Shown here piece after piece: positions 44,752 to 56,104 of a stretch of DNA of 64,000 nt. Source of the stretch: Tuctoria greenei. Taxonomy: Eukaryota; Streptophyta; Magnoliopsida; Poales; Poaceae. Numbering within the stretch: the stretch's first letter is position 1; every line of letters begins with the position of its first letter. The position numbers and the translations under genes were made by a program. The stretch covers positions 91,206,942 to 91,270,941 of the forward strand of contig JAYESD010000004.1 of the NCBI GenBank assembly GCA_036927565.1, given 5' to 3'. Below the pieces are notes generated by a model, which saw nothing but the letters and a program-made list of their open reading frames with translations, was not told the origin of the DNA and made no database searches.

Positions 44752-44769
44752 TCCCCGGCAACGGCGCCA
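44752..44769 (-). other. Primer binding site for tRNA-Asp
   Basis: Minus-strand TGGCGCCGTTGCCGGGGA equals the complement of the 3' end of plant tRNA-Asp including CCA. A degenerate echo (plus strand ACAACGATGCCAGAAATGCT) follows at about 44817, inside the LTR. Confidence 0.85.
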
Positions 44770-44777
44770 GAAATGCT

Positions 44778-46390
44778 TGTTGACGGCTCCTAAGATATAC
44801 TTACAAATCATCCCTGACAACGATGCCAGAAATGCTTGTTGGTATTTCTTAACACCACAGATCATCTCCGGTAAAGATATGAGATCCGCAAGCGCACGGA
44901 AGATACCGTTGTAGCATTTCACCAATGAGTATTCCCAAGGGTATCGTATTTATCCTAAAGGAAGGCAATGGAGTAAAGTATATACTACTCTTGTGGTCAA
45001 GCTATGGGATACTAATAAATTATCCATACAGGGGGTAAGTTGATAATAGGAGTAGTGTGACACACACCTAGGCAATCTATTCTAAAGGGTAACATGGGTC
45101 CTAGAGGGAGATTGGATTGAGAGTTGGAGAGTTCCTCCTACAATGCTCCTAATACATATACATATCCTAAGGTAGATACTAATGGTCATGTCAATGATGA
45201 ACTCCTATGCAATGTTATTCAACACATCGGGCACGGGCTTACCCCTAGCAATATTAGGGCGACTCCCGCCAAGAGCCTGTGGCATAGCCGAACATGGAGG
45301 ATTACAAAGGACAGATAGGGCAGTCACCACCTACTGCCTACCTTTTCAATCTGTGGGTCTATGAGACATCCAATGCTACTTAAATATCCTAGCACCATGC
45401 TAGCATACTAAGAAAATACCTTAGGAGCCATGGCACAAGCCATCCTAAGGCAATGACTAACCTAAACATCGTTGAACCAATGTTGATTGCATAGCATAAT
45501 CATTCATATTAACATAATCATATCATAACTACATAGACTATAGTGGGCTTCTATAGTGTTTATGACCATAAGATGTGACCATGAGAGTGAAATCATAAAG
45601 ACTATACCTTCCACATACATGGACTCCACAATCAAACAAGAAACACTTTGTCAAAGTATACGTATAAAAGAAGACTAAAGATAATATATTTATTGAGCAC
45701 AAAGTCACAAATACAAGAAGGAATACATAAGCCATACCTTTCCCAATGTGGAATTGGGAAGAGAGACTCCTTCGACTCCTTTCCCAATTTGGACTTGGGA
45801 CTAGAGGCTCTCCTCTCTACATCCTAACTCCTCTATGGACTATGGTAGATAGTGTATACAATAGAATGATGCCCAAGTGGTGTGTGTTGAGGTGAGGGGT
45901 AGGGGGTCCTATTTATACTAGTGTTGAGGTCGGTTCTCGCCACCAAAAGCGCGTGAATCAGTCACCATTGACTCCATGGAGCCGGGAGGAGCCAACACAT
46001 GGAGGCTGCCGAGTTTGGTGCAAAGACCAGGTCGGCCGACCCCCTGGTTCGGCCAACCTGGTCATTGCACCGTTTCTAGTGTGCTTTCTCCAGGTGGGTC
46101 CCATTGATGTATATGGGTGATACACCATTGGATCTCCTCGGATTCTTCTGTTTGTGGGCCATTTGATCCATGGGATGCCACGTGTCATCGCCTGATTGGC
46201 TGGGATGATATTTTGTAGGATTGGTCCCTCTACATTTCTTCATTCCTGCATAAAATGCTGCATACACATATTTCTCCAAGTCCAAGTGGAATTGGGTTAG
46301 ATAGAAAGGTGATGTGTGCAAGAAATGACAAATCCTTCAGATAATTGAGTTAAATTGACGAATGAAATTGGTATATAACAACCGTCAACA
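44778..46390 (-). repeat. LTR (5' LTR) of the Asp-primed element
   Basis: Bounded by TGTTGACGG and its inverted copy CCGTCAACA, 8 bp beyond the PBS. Length 1,613 bp. ATCAA follows and may be half of a target duplication whose partner is lost. No gene inside. Confidence 0.8.
45910..45917 (-). promoter_or_regulatory. TATA box of the Asp-primed LTR
   Basis: Minus-strand TATAAATA in ACTAGTATAAATAGGACCC. Confidence 0.6.
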
Positions 46391-46850
46391 ATCAATTGTT
46401 ACAAAACCAGTATAGATTATGGAGAATCATGTCACAAAGACGCCACAACAAGAATCATGAAAATCATTTTAGAGAAACTCAAGTTACGATCGAAGGATCG
46501 AACAAAGGTCAATTTGGTCTACCCGAGAAAAATAGTTCTGGAACACTGCAAAGAAACTCGTGTAGATAAGAAACCACAAGTCCAATGGCTGTCAAATTTT
46601 CGCAGGTCATAGATAATCAAGTTTTGAAGACAACGCAAAAATAATCACGTCAATTGGATCTACAAAACTCGAGTTATGATAAAACCACTGAAGAAAGGTA
46701 GTGCTGTGCAGAAACTTGATGAGAAAAACTTGTATGAAACAAGTCCGACGAATAAGGCACAAAAGTTCCTTCAAACTATAAATTTTATTGATCAAAACAA
46801 AAGAGGAACAGGCCCAAAGTCTTCTCTCATGACCTCTGGCCTCCCTTGCT

Positions 46851-46857
46851 TATATAA
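46851..46857 (-). promoter_or_regulatory. TATA box of the copia-3 LTR
   Basis: Minus-strand GGTTATATAAGCAAGGGAGG. Confidence 0.6.
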
Positions 46858-47635
46858 CCAGCCCTTAGGCCAACTCAACTCAAACTAGGACTCTAATCCT
46901 ACTCAATTCACGAATCGAAACTTTCCATAGCTGCTCAAGACTCTTCTATACGCAAATAGAAGCAATCTTAAGACTTCCAAACACCTTAGGAACATATCCC
47001 ACATTTCTAAAAAAACTCAACTTTGTGACTCACACGAAATCCTATCATAACCAACTCAAATCTTTCCATATTTGAGTCAAACCCGACTCAGCTGTAGCCT
47101 GAGTCCATAACCTAGTCAGTTGGACCTTTCTGACCAATTTTTTTACGTCATCATCTCTTCATCACACCTCAGAACCACGTAGCTATGTCCATGCACACCT
47201 TCCACACGTGCAAACATCTTCCAACGACGTCCACGATACCTTCATATGCAATGCTCTTGATCCAAACATGCTACGCGATGTCCCGACCAACTCAACCACA
47301 ATTCCTCCCAAACTTGGTTGTTGAACCTCATCTTCTCCTAAGACTAGTTCAATGGCTCCCATAACCAGCCATGTCTTGAACTCAAGCAACACCTGCACAT
47401 GAATAAACAACCGATACTTCCGAGCACATGTCCGGGACTTGACTCATGTTAGTTCCGATAACCACACTACCTTACGTGAGCACTACACATAAGCATGTGG
47501 CAAACCATAGCAAAAAGATATCAAACATTACCACCAATACATACCAAAAACTTAGTAAAATAATACTAAGCAAACTTTCTATAGATGTAAAGCAAGTTCG
47601 AAAATATTCAAAGTAAAAGAAGAACCATTGCAGTC

Positions 47636-47935
47636 TAGCGCTGGACCTTGCCAAAGCTAACCGGACCTTGAGTCGGAGCTTACCAAAGATAGCAGGACCT
47701 AGCACGTGGAGCTTACCAAAGTAAGTCAGACCTAGCGGTAGAGCTTACCAAAGCTAGTCGGACCTAGCACCAACAAGTTAGACCTAACCAAAATAAGTCG
47801 GACCTAGACAAAGAAGTCGGACCTAGTCAAAACAAGTTGGACCTTACGTCAAACCTTGCCGGAGCTACCCAAAATAGGACAGACCTATCGTCGGACCTAG
47901 CAGGAGCTCGGACCTAGAGCCGGACCTCGTTAAAA
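47636..47935 (-). repeat. Degenerate repeat array in the U3 of the copia-3 LTR
   Basis: About ten irregular repeats of the type CTTACCAAAGCTAGTCGGACCTAGC, spaced 20-35 bp, next to the PPT-side end of the LTR. The shared core is GTCGGACCTAGC. Confidence 0.7.
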
Positions 47936-48043
47936 TGTGTTTTTGTGATATTCAAAACTTATATCGCCATAGCCAATGTATTCAGCACACATAGGTCTCA
48001 CAATCTCCGCCTTTATGAATGCATTGGCAACACCGCTTAGAAT

Positions 48044-48048
48044 CTGAG
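48044..48048. repeat. Target site duplication of copia-2, left copy
   Basis: CTGAG before TGAAAGTGCATC; repeated at 60012-60016. Confidence 0.9.
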
Positions 48049-48360
48049 TGAAAGTGCATCTAGGTTCCCCATGGGTTTTGGATGATTGATGACGACAATT
48101 AAGTCGCTAATGAGCTCAAGTGATCTTTAGCACAGGTGTGGACTTGATCGGAGACGCAAACCCTCAAAAAGGAAAAGGAAGGAAACGGAGTCGACTCGAA
48201 GCGTAGAAACTAGGGTTTCTAGCGTGTTGAGTTGGACTAGCCGTAGAAATAGGAGGGTGTGTGCGTAAAGTGCAATGAGATCAAGTTAGGAGCCCAAGAG
48301 TGGTGGTTTAGGTAGAAACCTCCCTTGAAAGTTGAAGTTAGAGTAGTCTGGCAGGAGGGG

Positions 48361-48880
48361 CCGGACTAGTCCGCCTGAGGGCCGGACTAGTCCGCTCCTT
48401 GGCAGACTAGTCCGTTCTAGCACGGACCAAAAGGTCCTGTGTGACTTCGGACTAGTCCGTAGTGGGACGGACTAGTCCGTGGTACCCCTAGGGTGATGTT
48501 TCGGGACTAAGTCCAGGAGAGTGGACTTGTCCGTTTTGGGGTGGACCAATAGGTTCTGAGTGAGATCGGACTAGTCCGTGTTGCTAAGTGCAGAGAGGTT
48601 TTGCGACTAAGTCTGGGAAGGCCGGACTAGTCCGCCCGTGGGGCCGGACTTGTCCGTGGTCTTCAGACTAGTCCGTTTTCACACGGAACAAAAGGTTCTG
48701 TGTGAGATCGGACTAGTCTGGTGGGGGCCGGACTAGTCCATTGTTGAAGTTACCGTTTGAATTTGAAGTTTGGCGGGTAGTGTGACGATTGCCGCGCAGT
48801 GCGACAGTTGTCAGAGGGGTAAGTGGTCCCCTAGACCGGACTAGTCCGGGCCGTAGGCCGGACTAGTCCGCCCATCTACT
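48361..48880 (+). repeat. CGGACTAGTCCG palindrome array in the U3 of the copia-2 5' LTR
   Basis: About 14 exact or near copies of the 12-bp palindrome CGGACTAGTCCG within 520 bp, ending about 30 bp before the TATA box, plus one or two near 49560. The 3' LTR has the same array (58680-59215). Confidence 0.95.
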
Positions 48881-48908
48881 GAAGTCAGCAGTATGGGCTT
48901 GGGACCTC

Positions 48909-48916
48909 TATAAATA
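48909..48916 (+). promoter_or_regulatory. TATA box of the copia-2 5' LTR, inside an inverted repeat
   Basis: TATAAATA flanked by GGGACCTC and a complementary arm (one mismatch here; perfect at 59243-59266 in the 3' LTR). Confidence 0.75.
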
Positions 48917-49662
48917 GTGGTCCCCTGGGTTCTTTTGAACAACCTCTTGAGCAACCTATAACCCTAGCACCGCCACAACAAAACTTGGAGCATTCTTGAG
49001 CCTCTTTCTTGCCTACTTCCCCTCTAAAACTAATTCTTGAGTGGATTAGGGTTTAGTGAGGTGGTGAAGAGGAAGAACATCGCGCTTAGGCTCCCAGTTT
49101 GATCTCTTGCACTTTGTGAATCATTGTGACCTGTGGCTTGAGTTAATATTTGTGATTTGCAATTGTAATTGTGGTGGGAGCCTCAGATTGTGAGAAGCCC
49201 CAACGGATCTTGTATTCATTCTTCGTGATAGTGGAGAACCAAGTTAGGCCCGTGCGGTAAACTTGGTGAGGGAAGGGTTGTTGAACCCGGTCCTTTGTGG
49301 ACTCCAAAATGGGGACGTAGATTCCTTGTGTGGGATCAAACCTCGGGATAAAATCCTTGTGTCTCCGTGTTCTTCGCATTTCGTTCTAGGGTTGCTAGTT
49401 TTGTCTTGTGCTTCACATTGCTACCAACTTGTTCCTCTTAGTCATACACTTGTGTTGGTAGTTGCTAAACTTGACATAACCATATCCTCACCTGTAGCCT
49501 CGAGAAAATCGCGTTAAAACTTGCTAGAAACACTTTTTAGGGATCTTCTCGTAGGCTGACCGGACTAGACCGGACTAGTCCGCCTCCTGTAATTTAATCT
49601 CGTTTTATTAAGTCATTTGCAGGTCGATTAGCCTATTCACCCCCCTCTAGGCAACTTTCAAT

Positions 49663-49674
49663 TGGTATCAGAGC
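49663..49674 (+). other. Primer binding site of copia-2
   Basis: TGGTATCAGAGC, complementary to initiator Met tRNA, two bases after the LTR. Confidence 0.9.
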
Positions 49675-49709
49675 GGGACTCTCCACAAAGAGTCTAACAA
49701 CTTGGAGAG

Positions 49710-51989
49710 ATGTCCGGAGTGGTCTTTGAAGAGGTGTCGACCAATGATTCTCAACCGACACGTGAGGAGACAATGGCTTATCAAGACAAGCCAACCGATG
49801 ATGAGGAGACTCGCCATCTCAAGGCGAAGCTCCGGGAGAAGCTGAAGATTGCTGCGGTTGAACCGTCAAGCTCATCAAGTGGTGGCGGCGGAGTCAACTA
49901 CAACCAACAAGGGTTCAACTATGAACGCCTTGCCGTCAACAACCACTACCTTTCCATCCCATTGGGGAAACCTCCCCAATTCGATGGAACTGACTACAGG
50001 ATGTGGAAGCACAACATGAAGATCCACCTTGTGTCACTCAATCCCTCACTATGGCAAATTGTGTTGACCGGGGTGCACATCCCTAAAAATGAAGAAGATA
50101 TCACTCCGGAGCAAGCCGTGCTTCTTCACCGCAATGCTCAAGCGGCCGGAGTGATCATCTCATCCCTCTCAAGAGATGAGTTCAACCGAGTGGATGGACC
50201 TGAGGTGGCCAAAGACATTTGGGACACTCTCAAGACGGCTCATGAAGGCAACCGAGTCGTCAAGGAAGCAAAGATTGAACTCATTGAAGGAGAGCTCGGG
50301 AGGTTTGCCATTATGGATGGTGAATCTCCCAAAGAGATGTACAACCGCCTAAAGATACTCATCAACAAGAGTAGATCTTATGGCTGTACCAAGTGGAAGG
50401 ACCACGAGGTGGTGAAGAGAATGATCCGGGCATTCATGCCTAGGAATGTCTCTCTATGCTCCATGATCCGAGAAAGTCCGGGGTTTGCCAAAATGACCCT
50501 GGAAGAGGTCCTTGGAAGGATCATTAATCACGAGATAATGGAAAAGGAGGCGCTCTTCTACAACGACCTTCAAAGATTCACCGCCTCGAAGATGAAGAAT
50601 GTTGCGCTCAAAGCAACATCCTCCCCAAAAGAGCAAACAGAAGATGATGAGGAGAGCCTTGACACCGATGAGGAATAGGCCTTCTTCATCAACAACTTCA
50701 AGAGGATGATGAGGAGAAGAAAAGGAGGATACAAGCATGAAGGAAAAGGAAAAGAAAAGACAAGGCCCAAAAACAAGAGGGCTTGCTACAATTGTGGCGA
50801 GTATGGCCACTTCATAGTTGATTGCCCCCATGAAGAAGTGAAGAAGAAAAAGGAGGGCAAGCATCAAGAGAAGAAGTTCTTCAAGAAGAAAAGGCCCTCC
50901 GGACAAGCACACTTGGGCAAGGAGTGGGACTAAAACGATGAGTCCTCCTCCGAATAAGAAGAGGAGAAGATGGCCACCATAGCCATCGGGAGGAGCTCCA
51001 AGGGAAGCAAGCTCTTCCCCAACCTCAACAATGACTGCAAACCAACTTGCCTTATGGCAAAGGAGGGAAGGAGAAAGGTAACATCTCACTCCTCCTACTC
51101 CATTTCCTCTCATGATGAATTTGATAGCGCCAGTGAAAATGAGCACATGTTTAAGGACATAAGCAAAAGCACCTTGCGTAGGATGAAGTTGCTTATGGAT
51201 GAGATCTTTGAGAAGGAGGAGCTCATCAACAGACAAGAGGACATGCTCATCCTTGAAAAGGAGAGATGTCAAGATCTTAATGAGCTCCTTGATCTTGAAA
51301 GAGAGAAGAGCAAGGCATTGGAACACGAACTTGCTCTAAGCAAGAAAATGTGTCCAAGTCTTGAGGAGAAATCAATTGAGCTCAAGGATGAACTTGGGAA
51401 CTTGACAAAAGTTAACAAGATCCTTGAGACTCAAGTTGGGTCCGTTAAGAACAATGTAGCCTCTTCCTCCAAGAGCTCAACCTCCTCAAAGGCCTCATCC
51501 AATGCAACCACGCCTTGCAAGTGCTCTAACTTAATCCTTAAAGTTAAGGGTGAACTAAACTTACTGCAAGGCAAGCAAGCACCTAAGGGTGCCATCTTTG
51601 ACAAGGAGAAGGTGGCGTATGCACGAAGTGCATACAACAACACAAGACCTCCCCATGTCAAGGATGGTCTTGGCTATACTAGAAGTGGTAGGCACAACGC
51701 CAAAACCTCCAAGTATGGCAAAGACATGATTGTCTTTGTTAAGGGAAGTTCATCTACAACTAAAATTGAGAAGAACACATCCACTAGCAACAAAATGCCT
51801 AAATCTGAACCGCATCCTCTATTTCATGATTTTGATGCTTCTTATGTGCTTATGAGGAACAAATATGGCAAGGTGTTTGCTAGATATGTTGGGCCACTCA
51901 GTAAGAGCCCCAAGCCTTGCGTGTGGGTGCCCAAATGCCTTACCACTAACGTCAAAGGACCCAACTCCGCTTGGGTACCTAAAAGGTAG
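49710..51989 (+). pseudogene. gag of copia-2
   Basis: ATG at 49710, 36 bp after the PBS (MSGVVFEEVSTNDSQPTREE). The core (PPQFDGTDYRMWKHNMKIHL, DIWDTLKTAHEG, SPKEMYNRLKILINKSRSYG) spans about residues 85-300. A zinc knuckle (CYNCGEYGHFIVDC) lies at about residue 359. A long coiled-coil region (LLDLEREKSKALEHELALSK) and a basic linker ending NSAWVPKR complete about 759 codons. Stops at 50676-50678 (TAG), near 50931 (TAA) and near 50955 (TAA) interrupt one otherwise continuous frame. Gag length and the coiled coil fit Sireviruses. Pol follows in the +1 frame. Confidence 0.85.
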
Positions 51990-52008
51990 GCATAATCTTG
52001 TTTTGTAG

Positions 52009-55000
52009 GCATACTCCTCCGGTGGTTCCAAATGGGTGCTCGATAGTGGGTGCACAAACCACATGACCGGAGAGAGGACGATGTTCGAGGAGTATGAAGA
52101 ACACGATGATCCAAATGAAGGAATCCTCTTTGGGGACAATAGCCGAGGAAAAATCCTTGGCTCTGGTAAAATTGTCATCTCTCCTCAACATACTCTTTCT
52201 AGCGTTCTACACATTGATTCTTTAGACTATAACCTCTTGTCCATATCACAACTATGTGACAAGGGTTATAATTGTATTTTCACTAATGAGGGTGTGAGCG
52301 TCCTTAGAAGAAGTGATAACTCAATCGCTTTTAAGGGTGTGCTCAAGGGAAAGCTTTATCTTGTGAACTTTGCGTCGGATAAAGCTCAACTTGACATATG
52401 CTTAATGGCGAAAACCAACATGGGATGGCTTTGGCATAGACGGCTGGCCCATGTTGGCATGAGGAACTTACAAAAGCTTCTTAAGGGCGATCACATCCAT
52501 GGCTTGAAGAATGTCGTCTTCGAAAAAGATAGGCCATGTAGTGCGTGCCAAGCGGGGAAGCAAGTAGGAGCTCAACATCCCTCCAAGAACATCATGACAA
52601 CGACAAGACCATTGGAGCTGCTACACATGGACCTTTTCGGGCCAATAACCTACATAAGCATTGGCGGTAACAAATATGGTCTTGTTATTGTTGATGACTT
52701 TTCTCGTTTCACTTGGGTGTTTTTCTTGCATGATAAGGGTGAAACCCATGGTGTCCTCAAGAGGTTCTTGAGGAGAGCTCAAAATGAGTTCGCCTCAAGA
52801 ATCAAAGCTATAAGAAGTGACAACGGCACCGAGTTCAAAAACACTCAAGTAGAAGAATTCTTGGATGAGGAAGGCATCAAGCATGAATTTTCAGCTCCAT
52901 ACTCCCCTCAACAAAACAGGGTGGCGGAACGGAAGAACAGAACACTCAGCGAGATGTCAAGGACAATGCTTGATGAGTACCAGACATCGGATCGGTTTTG
53001 GGCAGAGGCGGTTAACACCGCTTTCCACGCCGTCAATCGATTATACCTCCACCGCCTCCTCAAGAAGACTCCCTACGAGCTTCTAGTTGGTAAGAAACCC
53101 AATGTATCTTATTTTCATGTTTTTGGGAGCAAGTGTTATATTCTCAACAAGAAGCCTAGGACTTCAAAGTTTGCTTCATAGTCCGATGAGGGTTTCTTGC
53201 TTGGCTATGACTCAAACACTTACGCCTACCGTGTCTTCAACAAAACCTCCGGAATTGTTGAAATAACACGCGACGTGGTGTTTGATGAAACTAATGGCTC
53301 CCAAGTGGAGCAAGTTGATCAAAGTGAGCTAGATCAAGAAGACTCTCCACAAGAAGCACTTAGGAGATTGACACTTGGAGATGTTCGACCACAAGAACAA
53401 CATCAATGCTCAAGTGACCAACCACAAGATGATGCAAGTACTCCTCCATGTGATCAAGTTGTCAACGGTCAAGTAGGACCTCAAAACGATCAAGAAGATG
53501 AAAGTCAAGGGAGAGGCACTCATCAAGGGGGAGATCAAGAAGAAGAAGAAGATGATGATGACTCAAGAGCTCAACCTCCACATCCTCGCGTACATCAAAG
53601 TGTTCAACGGGATAACCCCATTGACAACATACTAGGAGACATTACTAAAGGGGTAATCACTCATTCTTGTGTTGCAAACTTTTGTGAACATTACTCTTTT
53701 GTCTCTTCTTTGGAGCCTCATAGGGTTGAAGATGCCTTGAGAGATCTGGATTGGGTGGTGGCCATGCAAGAGGAGCTTAACAACTTCGAGAGGAACAAAG
53801 TTTGGGAGCTTGTCAATCGTCCACAAGCAAATGTTGTAGGCACCAAGTGGGTGTTCCGCAACAAGCAAGATGAACATGATGTTGTGACCAGGAACAAGAC
53901 ACGACTTGTGGCCAAGGGGTACTCAGCAGTCGAAGGTTTGGATTTTGATGAAACCTTTGCTCCCGTAGCTAGGTTAGAGTCAATTCGAATATTACTTGCC
54001 TTTGCCACTCACCATGATTTTAAGCTCTATCAAATGGACGTCAAGAGTGCGTTCCTAAATGGCCCAATCAAGGAGGAAGTATATGTGGAGCAACCACCGG
54101 GCTTTGAAGATCAAGAATTCCCAAACCATGTATTCAAATTGCACAAGGCTCTCTATGGCCTCAAACAAGCTCCTAGAGCTTGGTATGAGTGTCTTAGAGA
54201 CTTTCTAATTGAAAATGGTTTTAAGATAGGGAAAGCTGATTACACTCTATTTACGAAGCACTTCAATGATGATCTTTTTGTGTGCCAAATATATGTCGAT
54301 GACATTATATTTGGTTCTACTAACAAAGTGTTTTGTGATGAGTTTTCAAAGATTATGACGGAAAGATTTGAGATGTCCATGATGGGGGAGTTGAAGTTCT
54401 TTTTAGGTTTCTAAGTCAAGCAACTCAAAGAAGGCACGTTCATAAGTCAAACAAAGTACACTCAAGACATATTGAAGAAGTTTGACATGGACAAGGCCAA
54501 ACCCATTAAGACCCCTATGGCGACGAATGGACACCTAGTCCTCAACGAAGATGGTCCAAGTGTGGACCAAAAGGTATATCGTTCCATGATTGGCTCCCTG
54601 TTGTATCTTTGTGCATCTAGACCAGATATCATGCTTAGTGTGTGTATGTGTGCACGGTTTCAAGCTGCACCAAAGGTGTGTCATTTGAACGCCATGAAGA
54701 GAATTCTTAGATATCTAGTTCACACACCGAGCCTAGGACTTTGGTACCCCAAAGGATCCGAGTTCAACCTCATTGGTTATTCCGATGCAGATTATGCGGG
54801 GTGCAAAGTTGATATAAAGAGCACATCCGTGACATGCCAATTCTTGGGTAGATCATTAGTGTCTTGGTCCTCTAAGAAACAAAACTCCATTGCTCTCTCC
54901 ACAGCCGAAGCGGAGTACGTCGCAGCCGGAAGTTGTTGTGCACAACTTCTGTGGATGAGACAAACTCTTAGGGATTATGGTATAAACTTGCGCCATATCC

Positions 55001-55245
55001 CTCTCCTATGTGACAATGAGAGCGCCATCAAAATAGTCCATAATCCAGTTGAGCATTCAAGGACCAAACACATAGACATTAGACACCACTTCTTGAGAGA
55101 TCATTCCTTAAAGGGGGATATAGTGATTTCCCATGTGAGAACCGAGAACCAACTAGCCGACATATTCACCAAGCCCCAAGATGAGAAGCGATTTTGTGAG
55201 CTTAGGAGTGAGCTAAATATCTTAGATTCTCGAAATGTGGCTTGA
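52009..55245 (+). pseudogene. pol of copia-2: protease, integrase, reverse transcriptase, RNase H
   Basis: One frame from a TAG at 52006 to the stop after SRNVA. Protease: WVLDSGCTNHMTG with an intact DSG (near 52042). Integrase: WLWHRRLAHVGM, then a D-D-35-E core (HMDLFGP, RSDNGTEF, and E of AERKN near 52927). RT: QMDVKSAFLNG and catalytic YVDDIIFGS (near 54295). RNase H: GYSDADYAG, STAEAEYVAA, LADIFTKPQDEKRF. Stops: TAG at 53179-53181 and TAA at 54412-54414. At the latter copia-1 has Q (LGFQIKQL), consistent with a CAA-to-TAA change. All catalytic residues are present. Confidence 0.92.
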
Positions 55246-56104
55246 AACATGCACATCTGAATGTTTACTTATGCCTTGTTCAAAATAATGCATGTGTTTT
55301 GAAAAACTCTCTCTATCTCAATTTTCTCCTAAATATTTGAAAATCTAGTGACTTTGTGAGTCATGGTCATAGTTTGAATGTTGATTGCTTACTAACCATA
55401 TTCACAAAGTTTTGTTGTGCTATTTGTCCAAAAGGACCTATAGTTGTGGGCATGAACTCATATATATTGTCTTCTGCCCAGTAGGACCGGACTAGTCCGC
55501 CCTAAGGCCGGACAAGTCCGGAGGCAGACTAGTCCGCGGCTGGTCCGCGCACCGGACTAGTCTGGCCCTTGGGGGCTTAAACCCCCAGGGGCGGCCCAGA
55601 CCCCTCCTCTCCCCCCTCACTCTCGCCTCTCTCTCTCCCGAGCTCAAGCAACCGCCCCATCGGCGATTTTTCGCTCCAACCACCAAAACTCGCATCCAAT
55701 CCGCACATTGAAGCCTTTAGGAGTGTGGGATCATTTCCCCGCACCTCTTCGACGCCTTACTACTCCGATCTCATCGATTTCTTCGGATTTGAGGAGGTAT
55801 TTCCCTCCTTTCAAAAATTCCTCTCATTTTTGATTCTTGGAGTTTTTGATAGGAGTACCTTCACTAATGTTGCTTCATACATTCGTGCGATCATATTATA
55901 GAAGTATTGCACGTTGAGTTGAAGATTTTTCAAAAAATCGTTAGGGTTAGGGTTCATCCTGTGCAACACGGACTAGTCCGGCCCTGGCGGACAAGTCCGT
56001 TTTGCATAGGGAAAACCCTAATCCCAGCTATCTCTTGAGATTCCTTCCGCAATATTTCACACCCTTGGTCTCTTATGTCCTATTCTCGTTGTGTTTTCAG
56101 CACG
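55246..56104 (+). other. Spacer between pol and third ORF of copia-2, with internal palindromes
   Basis: No gene. LTR-type palindromes recur at about 55487-55565 (four copies, for example ACCGGACTAGTCC) and 55968-56003 (two copies). Just before the third-ORF ATG is a pyrimidine-rich run ending in CAG (TTGTGTTTTCAG, to about 56100), a good candidate 3' splice site. Confidence 0.7.

Larger units (their letters stand above)
31155..46390 (-). mobile_element. Left-truncated, probably non-autonomous LTR element with tRNA-Asp primer site, minus strand
   Basis: The right end has an LTR (44778-46390) and, just inside it, a perfect 18-base primer site for plant tRNA-Asp, both oriented for a minus-strand element. 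The interior (31155-44751, split by the CACTA element) contains only a decayed gag-like stretch and tandem repeats; no protease, RT or integrase is recognisable, which suggests a LARD-like non-autonomous element. The left LTR is absent: the interior stops where the gypsy-1 3' LTR ends at 31154. The Asp primer is common in Athila/Tat-type gypsy elements (family knowledge). Confidence 0.65.
46397..48002 (-). repeat. 3' LTR of copia-3
   Basis: Runs TGTTAC..CTCACA, 1,606 bp. It starts only six bases from the end of the Asp-primed LTR. A minus-strand AATAAA signal (near 46786) lies downstream of the TATA box as expected. The second LTR is outside the window, so the boundaries rest on TG..CA, the PPT and the promoter layout. 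Confidence 0.65.
48049..49660 (+). repeat. 5' LTR of copia-2
   Basis: TGAAAGTGCATC to GGCAACTTTCA, 1,612 bp, differing from the 3' LTR by a few percent plus two indels that remove or rearrange palindrome units (near 48570 and 49565). Confidence 0.95.

Noticed and set aside
48361..48880. CGGACTAGTCCG array as CRISPR or terminator series
   Set aside because: The array lies in the U3 of an LTR, is duplicated in the other LTR, and the genome is a plant genome.
50454..51326. 290-codon minus-strand ORF, Leu/Phe-rich
   Set aside because: It is antisense to copia-2 gag; the hydrophobic composition follows from the Lys/Glu-rich sense strand.
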